The notes: generated by a model from the sequence alone, not told the origin. A DNA stretch of 64,000 nt from CALINF01 sp039990395 (GCA_039990395.1 JBDXFZ010000074.1:111574-175573), one strand, 5' to 3'; shown: positions 1-9,244, counted from the stretch's first letter. Numbers and translations: made by a program.

Positions 1-1133
1 CTGGCCGTCATCGAAACGCTCGGCGCTTCGTGGCCCACTAGCGCTTGCTCAGCGTTCTTGAGCAGGTTCAATAGCACTTGCTCCAGCATGTCTGCATCAG
101 CCGTGAGTTGTAGCGATTCGGGCTCTACCTGTATCGCCAAATTTATTGAGCTGGTCTCCCAGCCTGTGGCCACCAACTGAGCCACATTGGCGAACAACTG
201 GCTAACCTCAACCGGCTGCTTGTTTGGTGTTGGTAGGCGGGTGAGCTGTCGATAGCTTTGTACAAACTGCAGCAGGCCATCTGAGCGCCTGGCCACAGTT
301 TCCACTGCACTTTTTACATCGGCAAGTTCTTCTACCACGTCCGGGTGATCGGCGACTTTACTCGTCGCATCTTCTACCAGGTCGACGGCGGTTTCGGCTA
401 ATGAAGCAACTGGCGTGATGCTGTTCATAATCTCATGCGTTAACACTCGCACCAGATCCTGCCAGGCTTGAAGTTGCACGCCATCCAATTCACTTTGAAT
501 ATTCTGCAGGCTAACCAAGCGCTCCATTTCGCCGCCGATAATGATTTCGGTGGCAGACAAAATCAGGCGTTGCTCAACGATATCCATCAGGAACACGGCG
601 AGTCGCCTTTCACCGGGCGCTACTACCGACATCTGGCGGTAGAAGTCCTCGCCAAAGCTGCGCAGATCTTCGAGGCGTTCCACTTTTACGCTGCCAAACA
701 AGCGACGCGCGGCGTTGTTGTGTAAACGAATTTTGCCGTCGATATGTACCGACAGCAGTGGTACGGGTACATGCTCCATGAGTGCCTTGAGGTGACGCAG
801 GCTCTCTTCCTGTTGCGTGCGCATTTCCTGAAAGCGCTCAATAATGCCGGTGAATACATCGCCCAGTTCTTCAAAGCCGGCGCCAACCTCTTGCATCTTG
901 AAGCGCTGGCCAAAATCCGCGTACCGAATCACATCCAGAAAGCGCGTCAGCTCCGCATTGGTGCGGCTAACAAACCGCACGATCTCCAAAAGTTGCGCCA
1001 ATGCCAGCAACCCAACCAGAAAACGCAAGGTGGGGTAGCCCGGAACACTGAACAAATAGACGGCGGTTCCCAGTACGACAACTAGCGCGAATACGCGTAG
1101 CCCGATTAGCAGTGAGAAGTTTTTAAAACCCAT
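1..1133 (-). CDS. NtrY-like sensor histidine kinase (3' end off the left edge)
   Basis: This is the membrane sensor kinase of a two-component pair with the adjacent NtrC-type regulator. I translated it by hand from the minus strand; it starts MGFKNFSLL at 1133 and stays open to base 1 (about 377 codons). Two hydrophobic segments lie in the first 55 residues. A PAS-like region follows (EHVPVPLLSVHIDGKIRLHN). The phosphoacceptor H-box is LTHEIMNSITPVASL, and the N-box LLNLLKNAEQA sits near the window edge, so the rest of the ATPase domain is missing. The start ATG lies inside the last codons of the regulator gene (11-bp overlap), which indicates translational coupling. It probably phosphorylates the regulator in response to an envelope signal. 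Family assignment is firm; the signal is unknown. Confidence 0.93.
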   Translation of the reverse strand, partial: MGFKNFSLLIGLRVFALVVVLGTAVYLFSVPGYPTLRFLVGLLALAQLLEIVRFVSRTNAELTRFLDVIRYADFGQRFKMQEVGAGFEELGDVFTGIIERFQEMRTQQEESLRHLKALMEHVPVPLLSVHIDGKIRLHNNAARRLFGSVKVERLEDLRSFGEDFYRQMSVVAPGERRLAVFLMDIVEQRLILSATEIIIGGEMERLVSLQNIQSELDGVQLQAWQDLVRVLTHEIMNSITPVASLAETAVDLVEDATSKVADHPDVVEELADVKSAVETVARRSDGLLQFVQSYRQLTRLPTPNKQPVEVSQLFANVAQLVATGWETSSINLAIQVEPESLQLTADADMLEQVLLNLLKNAEQALVGHEAPSVSMTA

Positions 1134-2520
1134 ACTTCTCCATACGTCTGTAGAGCGCGGCTCTGGTGATTCCCAACTCCTTGGCGGCGTGGCTGATGTT
1201 GTAGCGGTGTTTTTGCAAGGCTGTCTCGATAACGCGCTTTTCCATGTCGCCTAAATTCAGGCCATAGTCGCTGATGGAAGGCTCGCTTTCTGTCTGCTGC
1301 GCTGGTGCATTGACGGGCGACTTCAATTGCAGGTCATCGATGTCATAGCTGCCATTCTCGGCCAGGATAACTGCGCGCTCTGTGGCGTGGCGCAGTGCTC
1401 TTACATTCCCTGGCCAATCATAGGCTTGCATGGCCTCCAGCGCTCGCTCTGAAAAAGGCAGTTGAGGTTTGTGATACTTGCGTGCGTACAGCCCGGCGTA
1501 ATATGTGGCAATCTCCACGATATCCTCGCGACGCTGACGTAGCGGGGGTAGCGTGAGCTCAACGGTATTGAGTCGAAACAACAAATCCTGGCGGAATATG
1601 GCTTCGTCGGCGAGTTGGGCGCGCGTTACGTTGGTGGCAGAGATCACCCGTACATCGAATCCTACAGACTTATTGCTGCCTACCGGTGTGACCTGACGCT
1701 GCTCGAGTACTGTCAGCAACTTGGCCTGTAAGTGCAGTGGGATATTGCCGATCTCGTCTAGAAAGAGTGTGCCGCCGTTGGCTGCTTCCAATCGGCCGAT
1801 GCGATCTTCGTTGGCGCCGGTAAATGCGCCCTTACGATGACCAAACAACTCGGATTCGAACAGTGTCTCCGACACGGCGCCCAAGTCGATCGACATGAAT
1901 GCAGCGTTGGCTCGCTTGCTGCGTTGGTGTACCAGTCTGGCTGCAAGCTCCTTACCGGTGCCGTTCTCTCCCATGATCAGAATGTTGGCGTCAGTGGGGG
2001 CAGAGCGCTCAATCAGTGACAACACTTCCTTGATGGCCGCTGAGCTACCCAGCAGAGACTGCTCACTGGCGCTACTGGCGGCGGCGAGCGCCTTGTTACT
2101 GAGTTTTAGTGACTGCGCTTCAGCGCGACTGGCTCGAAGTTTTACCGCAGCAGACAATGTGGCTACTACCTTCTCGTTCTGCCAGGGCTTGGCGACAAAA
2201 TCGGTGGCGCCATGTTTCATGGCCTCTACTGCCACGCTCATGCTGCCGTGCGCGGTAATCATGACGACTACAGCGTCTGGGTCCATCTCCAGAATCCGCG
2301 CTAACCAAATAAAGCCCTGCTGCCCGCTGCTTTCGCCGGGCGAGAAGTTCATATCGAGCAAGATGGCATCAAAGTGATTGGCGCTGAGCAAGGCGGGTAG
2401 CTGCGTGGGATCGTTACACGTCTGCACATGCCCAAATTGACGTTTTAGCAGCAGTTTGCCCGCTGTGAGGATGTCCTCATCGTCGTCAACGATCAGTATG
2501 TTTCGCTGTTTGTCGGTCAC
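1123..2520 (-). CDS. NtrC-family sigma-54-dependent response regulator
   Basis: Transcriptional activator for sigma-54 promoters. Domains in order: receiver (ILIVDDDEDIL, phosphoacceptor Asp in ILLDMNF), AAA+ ATPase with Walker A GENGTGKE, the sigma-54 contact loop GAFTGA, Walker B LFLDEIG, and a C-terminal Fis-type helix-turn-helix (ISHAAKELGITRAALYRRM). I chose the GTG at 2520 because GGAGAG lies about 5 nt upstream and the receiver starts right after it. ATGs at 2541 and 2622 are in frame but lack a convincing ribosome site. The gene is followed with overlap by its kinase and is divergent from the export operon at 2692. A sigma-54 promoter in front of that operon makes it the obvious target. 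Confidence 0.95.
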   Translation of the reverse strand: MTDKQRNILIVDDDEDILTAGKLLLKRQFGHVQTCNDPTQLPALLSANHFDAILLDMNFSPGESSGQQGFIWLARILEMDPDAVVVMITAHGSMSVAVEAMKHGATDFVAKPWQNEKVVATLSAAVKLRASRAEAQSLKLSNKALAAASSASEQSLLGSSAAIKEVLSLIERSAPTDANILIMGENGTGKELAARLVHQRSKRANAAFMSIDLGAVSETLFESELFGHRKGAFTGANEDRIGRLEAANGGTLFLDEIGNIPLHLQAKLLTVLEQRQVTPVGSNKSVGFDVRVISATNVTRAQLADEAIFRQDLLFRLNTVELTLPPLRQRREDIVEIATYYAGLYARKYHKPQLPFSERALEAMQAYDWPGNVRALRHATERAVILAENGSYDIDDLQLKSPVNAPAQQTESEPSISDYGLNLGDMEKRVIETALQKHRYNISHAAKELGITRAALYRRMEKYGF

Positions 2521-2543
2521 GCTACTCTCCCAAGTGTTCATAA

Positions 2544-2571
2544 TCGTACAGCGTGTGTTCGATTTCGTACA
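2544..2571. promoter_or_regulatory. Candidate upstream activator sites (direct repeat)
   Basis: TCGTACA occurs at 2544-2550 and again at 2565-2571, 21 bp apart, i.e. two helical turns. They lie about 65-100 bp upstream of the sigma-54 promoter, where enhancer sites for an NtrC-type activator would be expected. If the regulator starts at 2520 they are in its own leader, which would also allow autoregulation. The role is inferred from placement only. Confidence 0.35.
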
Positions 2572-2635
2572 CCTAAATGCGGGTTCAAGGGCGGCTATTT
2601 GTAACTTTCCTAATAATATCAATGATTTATAAAGT

Positions 2636-2650
2636 TGGCCCAGCGTTTGC
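2636..2650 (+). promoter_or_regulatory. Sigma-54 promoter of the export operon
   Basis: TGGCCC-AGCGT-TTGC matches the -24/-12 consensus TGGCAC-N5-TTGC at all but one base with exact spacing. It points toward the adaptor gene, with a predicted transcription start near 2662 and the start codon at 2692. The divergently encoded NtrC-type activator is the matching regulator. Confidence 0.75.
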
Positions 2651-2691
2651 TTTGTAGTTAGGTAGACACCCTAAAAGACAGAGACGAGCGC

Positions 2692-4023
2692 ATGGGCACC
2701 ATCAGCAAAATGGAACAAACCGCAGTAGACGCCGAAAGTAAGGCGGCTGTGGGTGCGAGCATGGATCGCGTCATCGAAAAGAAACGCTCTCCCGCAAAAA
2801 TAGCCGGTTTAGCTTTGGCGATTGTGGCAGTGGTGGTGCTCGTAGCGTACTGGGTTACCTCGCCGGGTGGCCGCAGCCTGAGTATTGCCAACGACCGCGT
2901 GATGCTGTCGCCGGTGCAAACCGGAATTTTCGAGGACACGATTCCGGTGAGGGCGAGGGTAGCGCCACTCAAAACCGTTTTCCTGGATGCCATTCAGGGT
3001 GGCCGGGTAGAAGAGATCCTCATCGAAGATGGCACCGAAGTTGAAGTAGGGCAGCCTATCGCCCGCTTGTCTAATTCCGACCTGCAATTGAGTGTGATGA
3101 ATACTGAGTCGCGGGTGATGGAGCAGCTCAACAGCATGCGTGATCAGGAATTGCGTCTGGAGCAGAACCGCCTTTCACACAAACGCACATTGGTAGATGT
3201 TGATTATGAGATTCGTCGATTGGGCCGCGAGATTGAGCGCCAGGAGGGCTTGTTGGATAAAGGGCTGTCGGCCCAGTCGAATTTCGACAACCTGATCGAT
3301 GAGTTGGAATATAACCGCTCCAGACGCACGGTGACTTTAGAGAGCCAGGCGTCAGATGAGCGCTTGATGGCTAATCAGTTGGCGTTCTTTAAGGACAACA
3401 CCGAAGTCATGGAAGCCAATTTACGGTTTGCCCGTCAGAGCCTTGAGGAGCTGAACGTGAAAGCGCCCGTAACCGGCAAGCTGTCTGGCTTTGATATGGA
3501 GGTGGGTCAAAATGTGCCCCGCGGCACTCGCATAGGGCAGATAGACAACGCCGACGAATTCAAGCTCACCGCGAACATCGACGAATTCTACCTGGGGCGT
3601 ATCGATATCGATCAGCAGGTGACTTTTGAGCAGGACGGCGAAGAGTTTTCACTTCGAGTTGCCAAGATATACCCCAATGTAGAAAGCGGTCAGTTTGAAA
3701 TCGACATGCAGTTTCTGCAAGAACCTCCCCGTGGGCTGCGACGCGGGCAGACCATTCAAGCCAAGTTAACCCTTGGGGACGCCAGCGAGGCGTTGCTCAT
3801 TCCCAATGGCACCTTCTTTCAGGATACCGGTGGCAAATGGATATTTGTTGCCAGCCCCGATGGCAGCAGCGCGATCAAGCGGACCGTACAGTTGGGTCGC
3901 CGCAACACACGATTTATCGAAGTACTCGATGGGCTTCAAGCAGGTGAAACCGTAATCACTTCTCCCTATAGCGGCTTTCGCGATATGGATGTGCTTTTGC
4001 TCAACGAATCCAATACTCAATAA
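2692..4023 (+). CDS. HlyD/MacA-type periplasmic adaptor of an ABC exporter
   Basis: Membrane fusion protein that would connect the inner-membrane ABC transporter to the outer membrane. One membrane anchor lies at about residues 38-54 (LALAIVAVVVLVAYWV). Next comes a lipoyl/barrel-sandwich half (EEILIEDGTEVEVGQPIARL), a coiled-coil hairpin of about 130 residues rich in Glu, Arg and Leu, the second lipoyl half (VKAPVTGKLSGFDMEVGQ), and a beta-barrel end. At 443 aa it is of usual length. It is first in an operon with the ATPase (26-nt gap) and permease, behind the sigma-54 promoter at 2636. The exported substrate is unknown; lipids, peptides or drugs are all possible. Confidence 0.9.
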   Translation: MGTISKMEQTAVDAESKAAVGASMDRVIEKKRSPAKIAGLALAIVAVVVLVAYWVTSPGGRSLSIANDRVMLSPVQTGIFEDTIPVRARVAPLKTVFLDAIQGGRVEEILIEDGTEVEVGQPIARLSNSDLQLSVMNTESRVMEQLNSMRDQELRLEQNRLSHKRTLVDVDYEIRRLGREIERQEGLLDKGLSAQSNFDNLIDELEYNRSRRTVTLESQASDERLMANQLAFFKDNTEVMEANLRFARQSLEELNVKAPVTGKLSGFDMEVGQNVPRGTRIGQIDNADEFKLTANIDEFYLGRIDIDQQVTFEQDGEEFSLRVAKIYPNVESGQFEIDMQFLQEPPRGLRRGQTIQAKLTLGDASEALLIPNGTFFQDTGGKWIFVASPDGSSAIKRTVQLGRRNTRFIEVLDGLQAGETVITSPYSGFRDMDVLLLNESNTQ

Positions 4024-4049
4024 TTTCAGTCTCCCAAGAGGATATATCA

Positions 4050-4730
4050 ATGTTAAAGCTGAATAATTTGTCCAAGTTTTACCGTACCGACGAAGTTGAA
4101 ACTGTTGCCCTGAACTCAGTCAATGTCGGTATTGAGCAAGGCGAGTTTGTCGCCGTAATGGGCCCGTCAGGTTGCGGGAAATCCACGCTGCTCAATGTAA
4201 TTGGCATGCTCGATAAGCCTAGCGAAGGCGAGTACTTATTCATGGGAGAAGATGTTGCGGGCTATGGCGAGAGCAAGCTGAGCCAGATACGTAAGCAGAA
4301 CATCGGCTTTATCTTTCAAAACTTCAACCTTATCGATGAGCTTAGCGTGCAGGAAAATATCGAGTTGGCACTGCTTTACCACGACATAGGCTCGAAGGAG
4401 CGCAAGCAACGTATTGCGCAGGTCATGGATAAAGTAGGCATTGCTCATCGTGCTAAGCATCGTCCAAGCCAACTCTCTGGTGGGCAGCAGCAGCGAGTTG
4501 CCGTAGCCAGGGCTGTGGTGGGAGATCAGTCGCTCATTTTGGCTGATGAACCTACGGGCAACTTGGACAGTGTGCATGGCCAGGAAGTGATGGAAATGCT
4601 GCAGGGCCTAAATGATGAAGGCACCACCATCGTTATGGTTACGCACTCATCGGCCCACGCCGACTATGCGCGCCGCACAATCAATCTGTTCGATGGACAC
4701 GTTGTTACCCAGAGCCTGCGCGCAGCCTAA
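4050..4730 (+). CDS. ABC transporter ATP-binding protein (MacB/LolD type)
   Basis: Cytoplasmic ATPase of the exporter. It shows Walker A GPSGCGKST, Q-loop FIFQNFNLIDELSV, signature LSGGQQQR and Walker B LILADEPTGNLDS followed by the H-loop VTHS. The 226-aa length and the sequence style match the LolD/MacB class, which drives mechanotransmission rather than classical import. In MacB this domain is fused to the permease; here it is a separate gene between adaptor and permease. Co-transcription with the neighbours is very likely given 26- and 40-nt gaps. Confidence 0.95.
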   Translation: MLKLNNLSKFYRTDEVETVALNSVNVGIEQGEFVAVMGPSGCGKSTLLNVIGMLDKPSEGEYLFMGEDVAGYGESKLSQIRKQNIGFIFQNFNLIDELSVQENIELALLYHDIGSKERKQRIAQVMDKVGIAHRAKHRPSQLSGGQQQRVAVARAVVGDQSLILADEPTGNLDSVHGQEVMEMLQGLNDEGTTIVMVTHSSAHADYARRTINLFDGHVVTQSLRAA

Positions 4731-4770
4731 CGCGCCATACACTACTACGCGAACGAGACAGGACATCACA

Positions 4771-7215
4771 ATGTACTCAAATTACGTAAAGCTAGCACTG
4801 CGAAACATGGCCAAAAACAGGCTGTACGCGTTCATCAATATCGCGGGCTTGGCGATCGGATTGGCGGTATTCCTATTCGGCTCCATTCTTGCCAGCTACG
4901 AGCGCGATCATGACAGCATGTTTTCCAAGCGCGATCAGATTTTTACGGCTGGCAGTGTGTTTTCAGCAGACGCGGATATCGGCGTACTCGAGACCGACAG
5001 CATCTACACTGCGATGGCGCCACTGCTGCTGGCGGAAGAGGGCGGTTTGGAGACGGCTGCGCGCACAGTCTCTCGCGAGTTCCTGATTTCGTTGGGTGAG
5101 AGTAACGACAGCTATTATCAGCCGGTGACATTTTCCGACAAAGAGCTCACCCGCATCTTTGACTTTGAATTTCTATACGGCGACATCACTGCGCTCGACG
5201 ACCCTATCGGTATTGTGCTGAGCGAGTCGTTGGCTCAAAAGTTTTTTGGCCGAGCTGATGTTGTGGGAGAGCTACTGACACTGGATCACGAGCATGACTT
5301 TCGTGTGACAGGCGTAATCGAGAACATCCCTGCGGACTCACATTTTAATTCCAGCTTGTTGCAAGACCAAGGCGATCGTATCTTCGCGTCTCTGGTACGA
5401 CTGGGGCCAATTCGCGACGACTACAACTTTGACGAAGACTGGGGCAACCTCAGCATGGGTGATATGACCTATATGCTGTTGCCAGACGGCAAAGATCAGC
5501 GCTGGTTAACGGATCAGGTTAACGCGGTTTATCAACGTCATGCCCCCGAAGGGCAGGTAGAGTTCATTCCCACGCTGCGTGTTCGTCCTTTGGTTGAGTC
5601 AAATACGATGATCTGGGACGCCATGGGAATACCTGCTATCGATACCATTCGACTGCTGGGCTTACTGGTACTAATCATTGCCTGCGTAAACTACACCAAC
5701 CTCGCAACGGCCCAGAGTTTGGGCAGGGCGCGTGAAGTAGGCCTGCGCAAAACATTTGGCGCAGGACAGCGACAGTTACTAGTACAGTTCCTGATCGAAA
5801 GTTTAACAACAGCCGCGCTTGCGATGCTGCTGGCGCTGGCGTTCCTCGAACTGTTTGTGCCAGCGTTCAACCAATGGTCTGGAAAGCTGGTGTCATTGCA
5901 CTACCTGAGCATTGCACCGTTTTTGTTGCTTACAACGATTGCCGTGGGCGTGTTGGCCGGTGCGTATCCTGCATATCTGATCACTCGCTCTAGCCCCATC
6001 GATAGCTTGAGAAACTCAATGCTCAAGGGTAATCGGGGAAATCTATTTCGCAGCGTGATGATTGGTTCGCAGTTCGCGATTTCGATCTTCATGCTAGCTA
6101 GCGTGATGGTAATGTATTTTCAGAATCAGGAAGTGGAGAAGTCGAGCAATATCTTTCCCAAGTCCAACATCGTCATTCTGGATCGCGTGAATGTTGACGT
6201 GATCAGAGAACGCCTACCGACGCTGCGGCAACAGTTGCTTGCTATTCCAGGTGTTGAGAACGCTACTTTTTCCAGCCAGGTGCCGTTCGAACAGAGCAAT
6301 AGTTCGAGTACGGTATCGCTCATTAAGGGTGACGATGCGGCCGGCGTTGCCATTAACTTCATTCGAATAGATGAGGGCTTTCTTGAGACTTATCAGATTC
6401 CCCTTCTGGCAGGACGAACCTTAACAAGGGATGTGGCCAACGATGTTCGCAGGGAAGATTTTTATGAGGTGAATGTGCTGGTTAATGAACTGGGTGTTAA
6501 GAGCCTCGGGTTCGAAAGTGCAGAGGATGCATTGGGTCAGAGTTTCTTCTCTACACGCGATGAGGAAGACGAGGACCCTGTAACCCAGTTCACGATTGTA
6601 GGATTTGTTCCCGATCAGAACTTCCTTGGCCTGCACAATAAGATTAAGCCCACAATCTTCATGCTTTCGCCCAACTGGTTACGTACAGGTTCGGTGAGAG
6701 TGCAGGGCGCTAACTTGAGCCAGACATTGCAGGAGATCGAGCGGGTATGGGAAGAGGTGAATCCTGAGTATCCGATACAACAACGATTCCTGGATGATGT
6801 GTTTGGTGAAATCTACGTGGTGTTCCAAACCATGAACCGTGTGCTCGCCAGCTTTGCGTTGATTGCGCTGTCGCTCGCATTGATCGGCCTGTTTGGTTTG
6901 GCGGCCTTCATGGCAGAGCGCCGTACTCGGGAGATTGGCATACGCAAAGTGTTAGGTGCCCGTGTGGATCAAATTGCCCGGCTATTAGTGTGGCAGTTTT
7001 CTATCCCGGTGCTGTGGTCGCTATTAGTCGCAATGCCGGCTGCTTATGCAGCGTCCGGACTCTACCTGAACTTCTTCGCTGATCGCATCATGATGCTGCC
7101 GTTCATCATTGTGTTGGCCAGTGTGATGGGTCTGGTTGCCGCATGGTTGATAGTAGCGGGGCACGCCATCAAGATTGCCACGGCAAGCCCGATACAATCT
7201 CTGCGATATGAATAG
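4771..7215 (+). CDS. ABC transporter permease, FtsX/MacB type
   Basis: Inner-membrane component of the exporter, 814 aa from the ATG at 4771 (AGGA about 10 nt upstream). The open frame extends upstream into the ATPase gene but that part reads as low-quality sequence. There is one N-terminal helix, a periplasmic MacB-type core (GESNDSYYQPVTFSDKE region), an FtsX membrane bundle around residues 290-430 with the EVGLRKTFGA motif, a second periplasmic domain, and a second FtsX bundle at the C-terminus with REIGIRKVLGA. The duplicated layout resembles the two-FtsX exporters near NtrC-type regulators in other gammaproteobacteria. Confidence 0.92.
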   Translation: MYSNYVKLALRNMAKNRLYAFINIAGLAIGLAVFLFGSILASYERDHDSMFSKRDQIFTAGSVFSADADIGVLETDSIYTAMAPLLLAEEGGLETAARTVSREFLISLGESNDSYYQPVTFSDKELTRIFDFEFLYGDITALDDPIGIVLSESLAQKFFGRADVVGELLTLDHEHDFRVTGVIENIPADSHFNSSLLQDQGDRIFASLVRLGPIRDDYNFDEDWGNLSMGDMTYMLLPDGKDQRWLTDQVNAVYQRHAPEGQVEFIPTLRVRPLVESNTMIWDAMGIPAIDTIRLLGLLVLIIACVNYTNLATAQSLGRAREVGLRKTFGAGQRQLLVQFLIESLTTAALAMLLALAFLELFVPAFNQWSGKLVSLHYLSIAPFLLLTTIAVGVLAGAYPAYLITRSSPIDSLRNSMLKGNRGNLFRSVMIGSQFAISIFMLASVMVMYFQNQEVEKSSNIFPKSNIVILDRVNVDVIRERLPTLRQQLLAIPGVENATFSSQVPFEQSNSSSTVSLIKGDDAAGVAINFIRIDEGFLETYQIPLLAGRTLTRDVANDVRREDFYEVNVLVNELGVKSLGFESAEDALGQSFFSTRDEEDEDPVTQFTIVGFVPDQNFLGLHNKIKPTIFMLSPNWLRTGSVRVQGANLSQTLQEIERVWEEVNPEYPIQQRFLDDVFGEIYVVFQTMNRVLASFALIALSLALIGLFGLAAFMAERRTREIGIRKVLGARVDQIARLLVWQFSIPVLWSLLVAMPAAYAASGLYLNFFADRIMMLPFIIVLASVMGLVAAWLIVAGHAIKIATASPIQSLRYE

Positions 7216-7237
7216 AACTTGGTAGCCAGGTATTAAT

Positions 7238-7272
7238 GTGAGCGCTGGGTGCCGCAGTACCCAGTCGCTCAC
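7238..7272. terminator. Hairpin terminator between convergent genes
   Basis: GTGAGCG-CTGGGT pairs with ACCCAG-t-CGCTCAC, giving a 13-bp stem with a single bulged T and an 8-nt loop. It lies between the stop of the permease and the stop of the convergent redoxin gene, so it can serve both strands. There is no long T-run. Confidence 0.6.
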
Positions 7273-7286
7273 TTAAATCAAACTGA

Positions 7287-9095
7287 CTACCGGTTGGCGA
7301 CGTCGTTCGGGGTAGCCTGCAAACGCTTCGCATTCATACTTTCTGGCGTGTCACCCACGTAACGGTACGTAGTGAATCCAAAAAACATCTCGTGCATAGT
7401 TTGCAAGCCAAAGCGTACAGGCATGTCTGGATTGGGGTTGTAGGGGTTGCGGTCTGAGTTGTCCATCGCCCCGCGTGCAATAAGCTTGGTACCTGCTGGT
7501 AAAAACACCGGCTCTGCCAACTGATAGTTGAACTGCCAATTGAAGTCGTATTTGGGCACAGACAACAGCACTTCAGAGGTCCCGTCGGGATACTCTGCGG
7601 TGTAATTCATGTACTTACCGCGGTAGTGCATGTGTGGCATCAGGCCGTATAGATAGGCATCACGTTCAATCTCTTGCACGCCTTCCAATTTGTGTTCCTT
7701 TGCATTGGGCGGAATTAAAAATCGTCGCTGCCCTGCGGATCCGCCAGACATCACATACTTGGGTGGTTTGTCGTGCAGGTAGATGCCAATCAGTGTCTCG
7801 TCGACGCTGGCTTTGCCAGAGGTGGTGTAATGCATCTGCAGCAGGAGGCTGGATCCAGCGCGTACCAGTGCTCCGGAATCATCGCGCCAGATATCAGGCT
7901 GTCTGCCGGGTGCAAAGCCGCCTAATGATTCACCCAGGCCACCATCGTCCGCCTCTCTGGACGCGGCCCGATCCGCAGGGCTGGAGAGGTAGGTAATGAT
8001 GTGGTGCAGTACCTTGCGATCGCCCGGTACGTATTCTACGGCCTTAATCCAGATGTCTTCGTCCAGATTCATTGGCACGGGTACATAGCGATAATCCAGT
8101 ATGCCCGTTGCTGGAATTTCTTGCGCGGGCACTTTGAGTACGATGTCTGGCTCACCCATAGAGAAGGTTGTGTCTTCAAACTCTAATGCGGCCAACGGAT
8201 CGGGAGCATCGTCGATAGGGGCGCCGGCATCTATCCAGTGCACCAATGTTTGCAGTTCATCGATCGACAAACCAGTTGCGTCCTGTATTGGTCTCCCTAC
8301 ATGAGGATCAATCTGCCCGGGTGGCATACGGCGTGTGAGCAAAACCTCCTTCATCATACGAGACCAGCCCCGCACCATGGCATGATCTGTCATAGACCAG
8401 GGGCCGATGCCGCCGTTGTGATGACACTGCACACAATTTTCGATAAGAATTGGCGCTATGTCAGCCGAGTAGCTGGGGGGAGTCTTCGCGTGTTGATCTT
8501 TCGCAGGGAAGGTAATCAAGCATCCTGGCGCTTCGGGTACGTCTGCAGTCAACGCTTCGCCCGCCAGATAGCTGTCTAGCGCATCGCGCAGATAAAAGTT
8601 CTTAGCTTGCGCCTTCTGGGTTTCATAGTGAAGGCGATCATCAATAGGCCCTCTATAGACCACCTCCATTGTCTTGGGGTTAATGATGAACGTCTCAGAG
8701 GTGCGATCGACGCCCAGCATTTCCGCTACCAGTTGAGACTCGTCCATGAGGATGGGGAAGTCGTAGTCCAGATCTTGAGCTTCGGCAGCGACGCTAATGC
8801 GTGTGTCCTGTGACTGGGGGTTAAGCATAAAAAACTGTACGCCTTGCTCGGCATAGTCTTCTCGAATAGCTTTCAGCTCGGGAACGCTGTTGCGCACAAT
8901 AGGGCAGCCATTTCCCTGAACAAAAATCACAATCGCCTTGTTATCGCCGTACCAACTTAGCTTATGATGTTTGCCGGTTTGATCCAGCAGGGCAAAATCA
9001 CCGATACGAGGCGCCTCTGCTGCAGCGACGCTGTTGGTCATCAACAATCCTAGGGCCATGCAGAAGGTTGCAAAGTAGGTGGGTAGGCGACTCAT
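7287..9095 (-). CDS. Secreted redoxin / cytochrome c / copper monooxygenase-like fusion
   Basis: About 602 aa from the ATG at 9095, which has AGGAGAG 5 nt upstream. Order seen: signal peptide (about 1-26), a thioredoxin-fold redoxin domain of about 150 residues with a single Cys in NGCPIVRNS, a haem-c site CVQCHHNGG, and a C-terminal half resembling copper type II ascorbate-dependent monooxygenases. That half has the His-His pair in KVLHHIITY, a third His in LLQMHYTT, and the His-x-His in MPHMHYRGK. It should act in the periplasm. The substrate cannot be read from the sequence. The domains suggest electron flow from the redoxin or haem to a copper site (inference). It is divergent from the RND pump at 9245. 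Confidence 0.8.
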   Translation of the reverse strand: MSRLPTYFATFCMALGLLMTNSVAAAEAPRIGDFALLDQTGKHHKLSWYGDNKAIVIFVQGNGCPIVRNSVPELKAIREDYAEQGVQFFMLNPQSQDTRISVAAEAQDLDYDFPILMDESQLVAEMLGVDRTSETFIINPKTMEVVYRGPIDDRLHYETQKAQAKNFYLRDALDSYLAGEALTADVPEAPGCLITFPAKDQHAKTPPSYSADIAPILIENCVQCHHNGGIGPWSMTDHAMVRGWSRMMKEVLLTRRMPPGQIDPHVGRPIQDATGLSIDELQTLVHWIDAGAPIDDAPDPLAALEFEDTTFSMGEPDIVLKVPAQEIPATGILDYRYVPVPMNLDEDIWIKAVEYVPGDRKVLHHIITYLSSPADRAASREADDGGLGESLGGFAPGRQPDIWRDDSGALVRAGSSLLLQMHYTTSGKASVDETLIGIYLHDKPPKYVMSGGSAGQRRFLIPPNAKEHKLEGVQEIERDAYLYGLMPHMHYRGKYMNYTAEYPDGTSEVLLSVPKYDFNWQFNYQLAEPVFLPAGTKLIARGAMDNSDRNPYNPNPDMPVRFGLQTMHEMFFGFTTYRYVGDTPESMNAKRLQATPNDVANR

Positions 9096-9204
9096 AGTGC
9101 TCTCCTGAATAGTTGTTCGCATTTATCGCTGCATGGGGCTGGCAGCCATAAAGCCAGCGCTACAAAATATCACAATCTGGATGCAGAGCCAGTGTGTTAT
9201 AAAT

Positions 9205-9221
9205 CTACGTATAGTACGTAG
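9205..9221. promoter_or_regulatory. Perfect 7-3-7 palindrome between divergent genes
   Basis: CTACGTA-TAG-TACGTAG lies 24 nt upstream of the RND pump start and 110 nt from the start of the redoxin fusion. It is a plausible operator for an unlinked regulator controlling one or both genes. No such regulator is encoded next to it. Confidence 0.35.
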
Positions 9222-9244
9222 AGAGAGAAGGAAGGGTTCAGAAT

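Noticed and set aside
1895..2377. 160-codon plus-strand frame inside the NtrC-type regulator
   Set aside because: Antisense to the AAA+ domain; no own features.
4612..4770. Extended N-terminus of the ABC permease
   Set aside because: It would overlap the ATPase gene and reads as unstructured sequence; the ATG at 4771 begins the typical YVKLALRNMAKNRLY.
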